Assembly (NCBI GenBank): GCA_027924645.1
Contig: BSBN01000809.1
Location: 46,158,001-46,222,000, forward strand
Length of the DNA: 64,000 nt
From: Cunninghamia lanceolata
Taxonomy: Eukaryota > Streptophyta > Pinopsida > Cupressales > Cupressaceae
Reading direction: 5' to 3'
The stretch's first letter is position 1. Every line of letters starts with the position of its first letter. Below, piece by piece: positions 44,398 to 56,426 of the stretch. The notes under the pieces were generated by a model that searched no databases, was not told where the DNA came from, and saw nothing but the letters and a program-made list of their open reading frames with translations. Both the position numbers and the translations under genes were made by a program.

Positions 44398-44554
44398 TTG
44401 TCCAAAATCTCTCCTTTCATATGATACAGTCTTTCTAAAATTTGGATTGTATTTTATAGCTAAAATGCCTAAATACTAAAATGCTAAAAATGCTAAAATA
44501 ATAAAATAAAAAACAATGAAAACAATAGAGAAAAAGAAAACGGATATCCGTTTT
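44398..44554 (-). repeat. Inverted-repeat arm facing 41092-41245
   Basis: Reverse complement of the left copy; ends in the perfect palindrome AAAACGGATATCCGTTTT at 44537-44554. Further degraded GATATC words follow at about 44633 and 44655, just upstream of the gene starting at 44772. Confidence 0.85.
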
Positions 44555-46043
44555 GGAGAACATAAAAACTGAAAAAAGACTGTGTTTTTGCAAACCCGCG
44601 GCTTGCAAAACGCAGTCTCATCTTCAAAGAACAGATATCAAAACTGAGGAATAGATATCCGATCCAAAGAGGTAAGATTTTGTGCATTTTTTTTTTGTTT
44701 GTTTTGTATATTCAAGCAATTTTTTTGGTTTTTATGCTAAGTGGGTATGTTTTATAATTTAATTAGGTAAAATGGATGCACAAAATGAAAACCCAAACCC
44801 TCCACCACCAAACCCTCCCCCTCCAACAATAGAAGAGAATATTCAAAGAAATATTGATCATATAAGTAGGATCATAGAAATGTATCGCCACCACCCTCAA
44901 TTGTCTATAATGACATCGAATTTAGAGGGAATCATTAATCATATTCAAACCTTGTCAACCCAACACGAATCATTTAGGCAATGGCGAGAAGCCAAGAAGG
45001 CCGAATATGCTAACAGTTTGTCATATGATGAAGTCAAAGATTTAGAGATTACAAAAACTATGTTAGCCCAACACTTTGTCAATCCTAAAACCGGATTGCA
45101 TGTTGATGTCCGTAAGCCCAAGTTTTCAATCAAATGGTGTATTCATGAGGGCATTAGTCAAAACTTTTGGGATCATTGGTGGATGGTTTTTGATAAACCA
45201 CCCAACAACAATTTAGATGTGCCTTTGTATTTCCTCCGTAAACTCTATGTAGAGTTCATCATGGGTCAACATGTTAATTATTTTGATTTTAGAGAGTTTC
45301 AAGGAGTGGGCAAGGGAATGCCTCAGATAGACCTAGGGCAATTAGACAAGTACAAGGTCCCTATATTCCCCCTCCTGCTATCCCTTCTCCACCCCCAATG
45401 CAGCACCCAGACATTGTTGCAAATGCAACATAACAGGGCCTTAGTGCCATACACTCTTTGACCGAGCATTTGATTATACAAACATCTTAGTTTGCACAAG
45501 CACATGATGAAGGTGATGATATTGGATCACCTGGTACTACTAGACTGTCGTCATCCAGACATGTATGCGTGCCCCATCATTGCATTTCTTGCAATCATTT
45601 ATGCTTAGGTCCTATTATAGAGAGTAGTGAGCCACTGTTGAACATATCAGAGTATGATCTCCATTCACGAGATGAGGCAATGGGGTCCAGAACTCAAGCT
45701 GAGGGGTCAGGGACAAGAGTAGAAGCTACCAGATTAGTAAACAATAGAGAAGGAGAAATGCATGAGCAATCTTTTATGTAGGTAAAATTTAAAGTTAAAT
45801 TTTATGGTCTATTCCATTTGAATATATAAATAACTTTATTAATACTAATGTATCTAAGTGGGATAATAGTTGATGACAGAGGGGGAGTTGACAGAAGTTC
45901 ATCATGGAACTTTGTCTGCCATCCAATTTGGCTTGGACTTGCCGGTATAATTTGTTGTACACATCAACTTTTTTTTTATGCATTTATTTCTTTGTGAATA
46001 ATTATATATTAATTTATATCTTGATGTTAATTTTATTTTATAG

Positions 46044-46160
46044 TCAATCGAAAATGTGAGTGATGTGGCATCTTTGCCAATAGTCTTTTCTCGAACTCCT
46101 GATCGACCCAAGGGACTATCATTTGCAGAACGGCTTTCTCAACGCCAACAAAGGGTGGAG
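46044..46160 (+). CDS. Exon with SIENVSDV/SFAERLS block, copy 1
   Basis: 117 bp between TTTTATAG and GTAATT, 39 codons, phase 0: SIENVSDVASLPIVFSRTPD then GLSFAERLSQRQQRVE. It is the paralogue of the exon at 46382-46498. The basic, Gln/Arg-rich end could be a short nucleic-acid or dimer contact. Confidence 0.6.
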
Positions 46161-46381
46161 GTAATTTGATTGAATTGTACTTTAATTGATAATTTAGAAA
46201 ACTTAAATATTTGATTATAGTCATTTAGAGTCTTACATTCTTGTCCTTCTTAATTGATGCAAGAGGCCTCGATGGTGGTATGTGCTTGTTTTCTAGTAGA
46301 TAAGTTTTTGTGTAGTACATTTCCTATTTTGTTTAATAATTATATATTAATTTATTTCAATGTTACTTTACTTTTATGTAG

Positions 46382-46498
46382 TCTCTTGAGAATGTGAGTG
46401 ATGTGCCACCTTTGCCATCATGCTTCACTAGGACACCTGATCGTCTTAAGAGAAAATCATTTGCAGAACGATTGTCCAAACAACAACATAGAGTCAAG
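46382..46498 (+). CDS. Exon with SLENVSDV/SFAERLS block, copy 2
   Basis: 117 bp between TTATGTAG and GTAATTG, 39 codons, phase 0: SLENVSDVPPLPSCFTRTPD then KSFAERLSKQQHRVK. Same length and phase as the neighbouring exon, a clear tandem exon duplication. Both copies are open, unlike the first exon. Confidence 0.6.
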
Positions 46499-46785
46499 GT
46501 AATTGAATTGATTTTTTCTAAATAATTGATAGTTTATCTAGCGGTCTTATAGTTGATTGTAGTGATTTAGATGTATGTTAATAAATGAAAGTTCTTAATT
46601 GTAGTAGATAAGAATCTATTTACAAAATTTAACTTATTTTTATTTACCACTGAAGAGATTAATCAAATTTGTGTTTTGACTTGTTAATGCAGGAAACTTC
46701 ACCTCCATCAATTACTAGACATTTTGGTACAAAGAGGACACTTTTTCAGGATCCATCACAGATTGAGGGTCAAGTGGACTTGTAG

Positions 46786-47448
46786 TATTTGATGTAGCTA
46801 TTTGGCATGTAGATTGTATATAGATTTTGAGACATGGCATATGCCACATTTTGTAAAAAATATTTTGAGTTGGCATATTTGCCAAATTTTTGTATATGTC
46901 TACCATTATAGACTAGATTTTAATGTATATACACCTTGATATACAATATAATTTAAATTCCTTATGTGCAAGTCATGATACTTCCCATGATGCCATACAT
47001 TATGATGATAGTTCTTTAGTCCATTGATGATATGTTTAGCATTGAGAATGGTTTTAGATCAAGAGAATGGTTTTAGATCAATAGAATCAATAGAATCAAT
47101 ATGAAAAAAATCCTTATATATGCCCTAATCATAAAAGGTCATGATAAACCATTTCATCATGTATTTAGTCTTCATCTTGTCAAATTTTGTAAATATGTCA
47201 AAGTTGTCATATGAAAAATGTAAAAAAAATACAAAAGTATGGAAGATGAATAGTCAAGTACTCAAGAGTCAGTTGGAGACTATTGGTTTCCCTCAAATCA
47301 TGTATAAATATGCATAAACCTTCGTGGAAAAGGCATTGGAGATGTATTGAAAACATTTTGAAGATGAATTGAAGACATGTTTGAATGAAATTAATGTCAA
47401 GAAACTCTATGTCAAGGACACTAGGGGCACATTATAAACATAAAAAAC
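46786..47448. other. 3' flank of the plus-strand gene
   Basis: No gene. Includes GAGAATGGTTTTAGATCAAT and AATCAAT direct microrepeats at about 47043-47100. Confidence 0.4.
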
Positions 47449-47459
47449 TTACATCTTGG

Positions 47460-49532
47460 GGGGAGGTGCCAATAATACTTTGACGGAGTAGTTCTCAGAA
47501 TTCGTGATAGTTGGGATTATTCTGTTTGGACCTACAGGTGCACGTGGCATCCGTCCACAATAACCTCTCTTATTTTTGGTCAACTCCATTCTGTTTGACC
47601 GTGCCGAGATTAAATGCATTGTTGCAAAATGCTTCAATTTGATGCAGTGGAAAGGTGTTAGGTGCGACATTTTTCATTCCATAGCTCGTGGGGTCGAACG
47701 GACTGCGCCAACATCTCGGGGTGGGCAGGTAAATGCTAGTGAAGGTCTCGTTTTGTGTGCCAAGCGTCCCAGTCATTCCGGGCAAGAGGCTACCGGCAAA
47801 GTCCCTTAAGATCCCTAAGACCAAAAAACTACCAAACTTTGATAGGGCAATTCTCAGAATTCGTGATGGTTGGGAATGTTCTGTTTAGACCTATAGGTGT
47901 ACATGGCATCCATCCACAATAACCTCTTTCATTTTTGGTCAACTCCATTCCGTTTAACCGTGTCGAAATTAAATGCATTATTGCAAAATGCTTCAATTTG
48001 ATGCAGTGGAAAGGTGTTAGGTGCGACATTTTTCATTCCATAGCTCGTGGGGTCGAACAAACTATGCCAACGCATCAGGTTGGGCAGGTAAATGCTAGTG
48101 GAGGTCTCGTTTTGTGCGCCAAGCGTCCCAGTCATTCCGGGCAAGAGGCTACCGGCAAAGTCCCTTAAGATCCCTGAGACCAAAAAACTGCCAAACTTTG
48201 ACAGGGCAGTTCTCAGAATTCGTGACAGTTGGGAATGTTCTGTTTGGACCTACAGGTGCACGTGGCATCCTTCCACAATAACCTCTCTCATTTTTGGTCA
48301 ACTCCATTCCATTTGACCGTGCTGAAATCAAACGCATTGTTGCAAAATGCTTCAATTTGATGCAGTGGAAAGGTGCTAGGCGTGACATTTTTCATTCCAT
48401 AGCTCATGCGGTCGAACAAACTACGCCAACGCGTCAGGGTGGGAGGGTAAATGCTAGTGGAGGTTTCATTTTGTGCGCCAAGCATCCCGGTCATTTCAAG
48501 CAAGAGGCTACCGACAAAGTCCCTTAAGATCCCTGAGACCAAAAAACTGCCAAACTTTGACACGTTAGTTCTCAGAATTTGTGATAGTTGGGAATGTTCT
48601 GTTTGGACCTACAGGTGCACGTTGCATCCTTCCACAATAACCTCTCTCATTTTGGGTCAACTCCATTCCATTTGACCGTGCCGAAATCAAACGCATTGTT
48701 GCAAAATGCTTCAATTTGATGGAGTGGAAAGGTGCTAGGTGTGACATTTTTCATTCCATAGCTCGTGCAGTCGAATGGACTATGCCAACGCGTCGGGGTG
48801 GGTGGGTAAATGCTACTGGAGGTCTTGTTTTATGTGCCAAGCGTCCCAGTCATTCCAGGAAAGAGGCTACCGGCAAAGTCCCTTAAGATCCCTAAGAGTA
48901 AAAAACTGCCAAACTTTGACGGAGCAGTTCTCAAAATTTGTGACAGCTGGGAATATTCTGTTTGGACCTACAGGTGTACGTGGCATTCGTCCACAATAAC
49001 CTCTCTCATTTTTTGTCAACTCCATTCCATTTGACCGTGCCGAAATTAAATGCATTTTTGCAAAATGCTTCAATTTGATGGAGTGGAAAGGTGCTAGGTG
49101 TGACATTTTTCATTCCATAGCTCGTGGGGTCGAATGGATTGCGGCAACGTGTTGAGGTGGACGGGTAAATGCCAATGGAGGTTTCCTTTCGTGCACCAAG
49201 CCTCCCAGTCGTTCCGAGCTGTAAGCTACCGACAAAGTCAAAAGTTGCTAGGATTGAAATTTTGCATTCCACAGGTCCTGGGGCTGAACGGTTTGTGCCA
49301 ACACGTCGGGGTGGGCGAGTAAATGCTAAGGGAGGTCTCATTTTGTGTGCAAAGCATCCCAGTCCTTTCGAGCTGTAAGCTACCGGCAAAGTCAAAAGTT
49401 GCTAGGATTGAAATTTTGCATTCCACAGGTCCTAGGGCTGAACGGTTTGTGCCAACACGTCGGGGTGGGTGGGTAAATGCTAGGGGAGGTCTCATTTTGT
49501 GTGCAAAGCATCCGAGTCCTTCCAAGCTGTAA
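47460..49532 (+). repeat. Foldback satellite, left arm
   Basis: About five direct units of 359 bp (markers recur at 47576, 47935 and 48294: GGTCAACTCCATTC...; also GCTTCAATTTGATG..), followed by shorter 154-bp units (49210-49532, offsets 49169/49323/49477). The short unit is a deletion derivative that keeps GGGTGG..GTAAATGCTAG, GAGGTCTC and the CCCAGTC block. The frames of 60-130 codons on both strands repeat with the unit and are not genes. Confidence 0.9.
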
Positions 49533-49545
49533 GCTACCGGCAAAG
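49533..49545. other. Centre of the foldback (13-bp spacer)
   Basis: GCTACCGGCAAAG separates GCTGTAA on the left from TTACAGC on the right; beyond it the two arms are reverse complements. A spacer this short implies cruciform potential. Confidence 0.85.
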
Positions 49546-51181
49546 TTACAGCTCGGAAGGACTGGGATGCTTTGCACACAAAACAAGACCTCCCCTAGCA
49601 TTTACTCACCCACCCTAATGTGTTGGTGCAAACCGTTCAGCTCCAAGACCTGTGGAATGCAAAATTTCAATCCTAGCAACTTTTGACTTTGGCAAAGTCA
49701 CAGCTCAGAAGGACTGGGATACTTTGCACACAAAACAAGACCTCCCCTAGCATTTACTCACCCACCCCGATGTGTTGGTGCAAACCATTCGGCCCCAGGA
49801 CCTGTGGAATGCAAAATTTCAATCCTAGCAACTTTTGACTTTGCCAGTAGCTTACAGCTTGGAAGGACTGGGATGCTTTGCACACAAAACGAGACCTCAC
49901 CTAGCATTTACTCACCCACCCAGACGTGTTGGAGCAAACCGTTCGGCCCCAGGACCTGTGGAATGCAAAATTTCAATCCTAGCAACTTTTGACTTTGTCA
50001 GTAGCTTACAGCTCAGAATGATTGGGACGCTTGGCGCACGAAACGAAACCTCCAATGGAATTTACCCATCCACCCCAATGCGTTGGCACAGTTCGTTCAA
50101 CTCCACGAGCTATGGAATGAAAAATGTCACACCTAGCACCTTTCCATTGCATCAAATTGAAGCACTTTGCAACAATGCGGTTGATTTCGGCACGGTCAAA
50201 CGGAATGGAGTTGACCAAAAATGAGAGAGGTTATTGTGGATGGATGCCACGTGCACCTGTAGGTCCAAACAAAATATTCCCAGCTATCACAAATTTTGAG
50301 AACTGCTCCGTCAAAGTTTGACAGTTTTTGGTCTCAGGGATCTTAAGGGACTTTGCCGGTAGCCTCTTGCCCGGAATGACTAGGACGCTTGGCGCACAAA
50401 ATGAGACCTCCACTAGCATTTACCCACCCACCTCAACACATTGGCGCAGTACGTTCAACCCCACGAGCTATGGAATGAAAAATGTGACACCTAGCACCTT
50501 TCCACTGCATCAAATTGAAGCATTTTGCAACAATGCGTTTAATTTCGGCACGGTCAAATGGAATGGAGTTGACCAAAAACAAGAGAGGTTATTGTGGATG
50601 GATGCCATGTACACCTGTAAGTCCAAACAGAACATTCCCAACTGTCATGAATTCTGAGAACTGCCCTGTCAAAATTTGGCAGTTTTTTGGTCTCAGGGAT
50701 CTTAAGGGACTTTGCCGGTAGCCTCTTGCCCGGAATGACTGGGATGCTTGACGCACAAAATGAGACCTCCACTAGCATTTACCCGCCCACCCCGACGTGT
50801 TGGTGTAGTCTGTTTGACCCCACGAGCTATGGAATGAAAAATGTCGCACCTAGCACCTTTCCACTGCATCAAATTGAAGCATTTTGCAACAATGCATTTA
50901 ATTTCGGCACGGTCAAACGGAATGGAGTTGACCAAAAATGAGAGAGGTTATTGTGGATGGATGCCATGTACACCTGTAGGTCCAAACAGAACAATCCCAA
51001 CTATCACAAATTCTGAGAACTGCTCCGTCAAATTTTGGCAGTTTTTTGGTCTCAGGGATCTTAAGGGACTTTGCCAGTAGCCTCTTGCCCGCAATGACTG
51101 GCACACTTGGTGCACAAAATGAGACCTCCCCTAGTATTTACCCACCCACCTCGACGTGTTGGTGTAGTCCGTTCGGCCCCA
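49546..51181 (-). repeat. Foldback satellite, right arm
   Basis: The same units in reverse: three units of about 155 bp (49546-50010), then about three and a quarter 359-bp units to 51181. Arm lengths differ by about one 359-bp unit plus change, and unit order mirrors the left arm. Confidence 0.9.
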
Positions 51182-51975
51182 TGATGAGCAAAACAAAAAA
51201 TATTGTTCCAGTTGACACATTCTCAATCATTGACATGGATGATATCTCAGTACCATTCCTTTAGGCACAATATGAGCTTCCAATGGAAGGTGCAATTGTG
51301 AGGTTAGAGTTGATGAAAAGTGTGCCTCATTCACAGTCATGTTTTACTTGTCTTCAATGATGATTCCTTGATTCAACTTAATCCTTTGATAATACATTTT
51401 AACCTCCTTGTGAAAGCGCACTTTCAAGGTTGCTTGAGCAAGAGCTAGTGCCTCAACATTGAGGCGCACTTTTGGTGTTCTAGAAGCATGAACTAGCACC
51501 TCAAATAGTAAGGCACACATTCTAGGTTGTTTATTCAATAATTGGCACTAGTCACATATGGTGTAGAGAGGTAGATGTGTGCCCAAGTCATCATTTGATG
51601 CCTTCAATAACTATAAACTCCTTTGATGATGCATTTTATCCTTCTAATTCACTATCTAGCCTTAGGCACACATTTTAGGTTGATCAATCATAATCTAGTG
51701 CCCTAAGTACCAAGGCACACTTTTAGGTTAGTTTGATCAAGGATTAGCGCCTATATTTCTAGGCGGAAGTTTGGAGTTGAAATACATCAAAATAACAAGT
51801 TTCTTCATCACTTCAAACATATTTAAGACTTTGAAGATCTCCAATGCATGATTGAATATCAAGAAACCAATGTATCATTTCATGAAGGTCTTAAGTGTTG
51901 TAAATATGCATCTTCTTATTTAATCATGTGTTGTAAATGAAGGAATGCAATGATTGTAATATGTGCACAAAATAG
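51182..51975. other. No gene; degenerate short repeats
   Basis: AGTGCCT..GGCGCACTTTT..GGTTG and AAGGCACACATT..TAGGTT phrases recur irregularly at 51400-51770, suggesting an old minisatellite. No coding signal. Confidence 0.4.
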
Positions 51976-51990
51976 AATTTTTGATAAGGA

Positions 51991-52245
51991 TTGAAAGGAA
52001 ATGTTAAGAAAATGCAATTGGCGGGTGTAAATCCAAAGTGTGGAAGCATAGACAAGGCATGTGAACAGTTTGGCATGACACCTCAAAGAGATGCTATCTC
52101 ATGGAATGCAATGATTGCAAGATATGCACAAAATGGATTTTTTGAAAAGGCTTTAGAACCTTTGAAGAAAATACAATTGGAACGTTTAAAACCAAATTCC
52201 ATAACCTGTGCAAGCATTCTCCCTACTTGTGCCAAATTAGGATCT
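51991..52245 (+). pseudogene. PPR protein fragment
   Basis: Reads KKMQLAGVNPKCGSIDKACE, TPQRDAISWNAMIARYAQNG, FFEKALEPLKKIQLERLKPN and SITCASILPTCAKLG, adjacent pentatricopeptide repeats of the plant PLS subclass (RNA-binding organelle RNA editing or processing factors). The join MQLAGVNP|KCGSIDKA skips part of a repeat, so it is internally deleted. There is no start, no targeting peptide and no E/DYW end; it runs into (TATA) sequence. It lies between the transposon's two genes and is probably a captured host fragment. Confidence 0.8.
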
Positions 52246-52349
52246 TATATATACATATATGCACATAATGTCATGAAAATAATGTATAGTGTATATATCA
52301 AGCCATATAGGCATGTACAAATAAAACCATATGGGTATATACAATGATA

Positions 52350-53435
52350 TACATCGATAACATACAAAAGTATGTTTACAAAGCCAAATACACATATGTA
52401 ACAAAATGTCCCAAAATCAAATCTCCTATGGATTGCTATCAAATAATTTATGGCTCTTGCTAGGCCATGAAGATGGTGAACCAGTCAATGACTCATCTTC
52501 TATCGCTCATCGACTAGACCTCCTCGATAGAGATTTTTGAATTTCCACCTATTAATACAATCAAACAATGTGCACATTAATATAGAATTTAATATTCAAA
52601 ATATATGACATGACATAAGTAATCAATCACTTACCACCAATTGGTGATCCCTTTTGATCATTTGTTGTCTCTCTTCTTCTATAGAGCTGGATGGGTAGGG
52701 GAGGTGACGTCCTGTGAGAAGCATGAACAAGCAGATTTAAAAGTAAACATGAATATCATAAATATGTACATTAAATGTTGCGCTTATTATAGGACTGTTC
52801 TAGTACTATTTTAGGACTGTTGTAGTTAAAACTATCCTAGTAGACATGTATAGGACTGTTATAGGACTGTCATCTCATGGAATACAATGATGGCAAGATT
52901 ACTATCAAGATTAGTATGAAGATTAATTATGACTGTTATAGGACTTTTATAAGAATATAAAGTAAGGAAGCATAGGCAAGACACATGAACTGTTTGGTGG
53001 AATACCTCAAAGAAATGAGAATTTTGTCAGATGTCGTAGTTGCAATTGCCATGTGACACATGTATGTAATATGTGAAAGCATAGACAAGGCACATGAACT
53101 ATTCGGCAAAAGAGATCAAATACATGTCATCTCATGGAATGCCTTATGTAGAAAAAGGTACAAATGTGCAATATTAAGAAATACAAACGAGAACTAAAAA
53201 TCATACCTTGAGTATAGTCAAAATAACCTATGATGCCATACAAAATAATTTACGATGCCATGCAAAATAATCTACGATGCCATGTAAAATAACTTTATTC
53301 GCAATCCTATATAGTCAAAAGCATGCATTATAGTTAAAGTAACAAGATTTTTAATAAAACAATTCTAAAAAATAGAAAAAACAAGAACGAGTTAAGATAA
53401 AAAATGTCATCCCTGTCCATCTGGAAGTTTAAATG
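52350..53435. other. Spacer between PPR relics and the transposase end
   Basis: Apart from the PPR scraps noted, only short repeats: TATAGGACTGTT/TAGGACTGTT about six times at 52790-52940, and GATGCCATGCAAAATAAT..AC units at 53230-53290. Confidence 0.45.
52961..53147 (+). pseudogene. Further PPR fragments
   Basis: Two short pieces: SIGKTHELFGGIPQRN-like (about 52968-53020) and SIDKAHELFGKRDQ followed by VISWNA (about 53077-53142). They are degenerate duplicates of the same PPR repeat as at 51991, separated by unrelated bases. Confidence 0.55.
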
Positions 53436-56426
53436 CTAGTCAAGCATACCTAAGGGGTCATCTCTTACCTTCAAAGTATCCAATATTGCTTCATGATCAG
53501 CATTACTAATTGTCCATAGTTCTTTTGATTTTGGTTTTCCACGATGCTTTAGTAACTTGACATTTGTTGCTACAACTAGGTGAGAATACATCAATATGGT
53601 TTTATGCTTCTCAAAGTCTTCAAAGGCCAAGATGCCATTCTTTTTAATCATATATGTTTGTAACCAAGTCCCAGCAATAACAACTGATCCTGTAGGATAT
53701 GTGAACCCATCATCATCTGTCATAGGTTGTGTTAGCTTTTGTTTTCCCTGTACACATCGTGCCAACCAATAGTCTGACCTCTCTTCATTTCCATGCGGTG
53801 CAACAACTGCATAAACATGACCTGGCTGTACAAGGTCTGAAAGATGTTCATAGTCAAATGAGCTCTCCATGTCATTGATGGAAGGTGATTGACCTTCATA
53901 TAAAGGGATTAAATATTGTGGAATCCATGCATCTACCCACTCACTTGACTCACAATTGTTCCAATCACATTTAATACAACTTTGACAAAAACAAGCTAAT
54001 TCTCGTGTCCAAATAGTCCATGTACTTGCATCTGAGCTTTGAAATGAATGCATCTTTGATGATTCACTGATTTTGTGACATTCCAATTTCTCTATCACTA
54101 TCCCATCATCAACCAACCAAAAGAACCTGCGTACTTCAGAATCAAGAGCCACTCCTCATGACAATGCATAGTTACACCACTTAACAATGGAATCTGCATC
54201 ACTGAATGTAGCACCACCTCTAAACTTTAGTTGTTCTTTAAAAAGAGCTCTCTTCATGCATGCACCTGCTCCATCATGTTCACCTTTTCTGTGCCCAGCT
54301 TCAAAAAAATTCCAAATATGAGGTATACCCTTCTCTACATGCATTTTGCTCAACCAATAGGAATTACGAGCATTCTTGAATTGACCAGTGCAATTATCTG
54401 ACCAAATGAGATGTTGATCTATTCTAATATCTTTTTCTTACAAGAACCCATAAAATTGTTGAAAACAATATTGTACAAACTCTGTTGAATGAGATCGATC
54501 ATCACTTATGTAAAAATGGTATTCTCTGACAATCTTCCTATTCTCTTCTGTACTCTCGGGGGCATGTCTGTATGTGATGTGAACAAAAATAGCAATCTGA
54601 ATAGAATTGTAGTACTGGGATTGAACTTCATTTTGGGGTTACAATGTATAGTTTTCTGCAAAATCAACTACAGAGACAATAGTTCCAATTGGGAAAGAGT
54701 CTTTACAAATCCTAAACTATTGATCTAACCATTGAGACCTGTGGCTATGTCTGACATACTTGTAGAAAAGATTTTTCTTAAAATCATCAATAAAATCAGC
54801 GATACTTACCTCTCTTACAATCAACTCACATCTAGAACCTTCACCTCCACTTTTCAAATTGTATTTCACTGTCTCATATCTCTTTTTCTCAACCATTCTC
54901 TTTCCAAAATCACGCTCGTTGCCCTCATGAAAACATGATACAAACTTTGATAACCCACCACATTGTAAACACTTTTCATTTAAACAATCATTCTTGTAGA
55001 ACATGCAACCATCATCTCTAATACATAGAAATAAATCCAATAAGTCCCTAGATGACTTTGGTAGTTGAATTGCACCACACTCCTATAACATTTCGTTAGT
55101 GTGCAAAGTAGAATGAATATTGCATAATAATTCATGGTACATAGAAAATTCTACATGGTATTTGCAACATGTATTACGAACTTTAAGAGGAACACAATAA
55201 AATGGCTTAAGAGATTCAAATGCTCTTTGTGAGATTGTCATACTTGGGTGAGTTTCACAATATTGTTTGTACAATGTTGTTTGGCTACATTCCAAGTAAT
55301 GTTTAGGATGTGGTGTGCAGTCTTTATCACCAATTCTTAACTTTACAACATCTTTTGCATTCGGTGATACCCTAGAGTTAGTGTGCCAAAATCGTTCAAT
55401 TTCTTCCTTTGTGCTATCAATTAGCTTCTTGTCAACTCGTGGAAGCCTACCACTGAAAGCCCAAGTATCATTGGCAATAGGACTATCTAGCCTTGATCTT
55501 AATGCTAGTGCTTTTGACAATGTTTTACGATTCAATCTTAAGTCAACACAAGTTTACCTCATTAATCGAGCATTTCTTAATTGTTTGCTTACTATTGAGG
55601 TTGTTATTACTCTATGGGCAACTCTTTTTATCTTTCTCCTTGCTAGTCTTTCCAATAGAATTGAGTGCATTGAAAAGGCTTCTTACAATAATTTTATTCC
55701 GATCGGACACTTTGTTTAACCGATCTTTAATTTCTTTAGTAAAGGTCTCATTTTGTACATCTTTAATAATTGCACAAAAAGTTGGCATTGTTCGGTTAAT
55801 GTTTTCGTCTCAAAGTATTCATTGAAGAGTTTTGTAGCCCACAACCGAACCGTTCGTGATGACCTCTTGCCTTCAAGTTTTTCCATTATGTTCTCATCAA
55901 TTTCAAGTAACCATTTTGGGGTTTTTCGGTGTTTTCCAATTTCATCACAGTTATTCTCTTCTTGACAAATGTCCTCTCTTCTTATGAAATTTGGAGATAC
56001 ATTGATTGTTCTTGTTTCATCCATGTTATCAACCTCATCAATTTTATCAACAAATGGATTATGGAGTGCAATTTCAACATCATGATGTTCATATCCACTT
56101 TCTTCAAGTGCATGTCTTCATTTTTCTTCTTCTTCTTTGTCCATGGTATTGCTATTATGAATAGGTGTTTCATAACATTTTTCAATATTTTCATTTGCAA
56201 TATCATGGTGAATTTCATTCTTATCTAACATTTCATTATAATCAAAATTAACATCTTCAATTTGCATGTCATTAGATGGTAAAGAAGAAGATTCACCTTG
56301 ATGAGCATCCGCCAAACCCACCCTTCCAATCCTCTTCCTTTCCCTATCTTTTTCCCTAATTGCTTAAATTTCCTCCAATGTAACTTTCCTCCTCCTTTTT
56401 GCTTTACGATGACTGTTGCTCCCCAT
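53436..56426 (-). pseudogene. DDE/D-type transposase of the TTAA transposon, multiply interrupted
   Basis: Almost all of it lies in one minus-strand frame of about 996 codons from the ATG at 56426. Features in order: basic start (HRKAKRRRKVTLEEI), acidic linker, KTPKWLLEIDENIMEKLEGK, RLPRVDKKLIDSTKEEIERF, a Cys cluster CLNEKCLQCGGLSKFVSC, and then the catalytic-looking core: VVDFAENYT (Asp at 54665-54663), IWSDNCTGQFKNARNSYWLS (Asp at 54398-54396) and NFFEAGHRKGEHDGAGACMK (Glu/Asp at 54281-54273). The tail (PGHVYAVVA, DYWLARCVQGKQ, YPTGSVVIAGTWLQ) suggests a small beta-rich chromatin-reader-like module. In-frame stops include 56366, 56120, 55718, 55085, 54719 and 54158, plus a probable frameshift or intron around 55555-55795. 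I recognise the D..D..GHGKG pattern from proteins of unknown name in animals and plants but cannot name the superfamily. Confidence 0.7.
54717..55040 (-). CDS. Transposase segment with Cys cluster
   Basis: Open piece of the transposase frame: LFLCIRDDGCMFYKNDC, then CLQCGGLSKFVSCFHEG. Spacing C-x4-C-x2-C-x8-C suggests metal binding. It is followed by KYNLKSGGEGSRCELIVREV and a helical stretch before the first catalytic motif, beyond the TAG at 54719. Confidence 0.5.
   Translation of the reverse strand: MDLFLCIRDDGCMFYKNDCLNEKCLQCGGLSKFVSCFHEGNERDFGKRMVEKKRYETVKYNLKSGGEGSRCELIVREVSIADFIDDFKKNLFYKYVRHSHRSQWLDQ

Larger units (their letters stand above)
44772..46785 (+). pseudogene. Unrecognised multi-exon transposon gene with a duplicated exon
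   Basis: The ATG at 44772 opens MDAQNENPNPPPPNPPPPTI, a helical region, then WCIHEGISQNFWDHWWMVFD and FLRKLYVEFIMGQHVNYFDF. Near 45345 the frame must shift to continue as GPYIPPPAIPSPPP and, after two stops (TAA, TAG where CAA/CAG fit), SLTEHLIIQTS, DEGDDIGSPGTTRL and on to about 45781. Downstream exons, all phase 0 with AG..GT borders: 45870-45944, 46044-46160, 46382-46498 and 46693-46785 (ends QIEGQVDL, stop). The two 117-bp exons encode paralogous 39-residue blocks (S[IL]ENVSDV..LP....RTPDR.K..SFAERLS). I do not know the family. Its position opposite the transposase suggests an accessory or DNA-binding transposition protein. Confidence 0.6.

Noticed and set aside
47460..51181. CRISPR array
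   Set aside because: Units are 154-359 bp without short spacers, in a plant nuclear context.
47449..51264. More than twenty ORFs of 60-129 codons read as a gene family
   Set aside because: They recur every 359 or 154 bp on both strands in mirrored order; they are satellite shadows.
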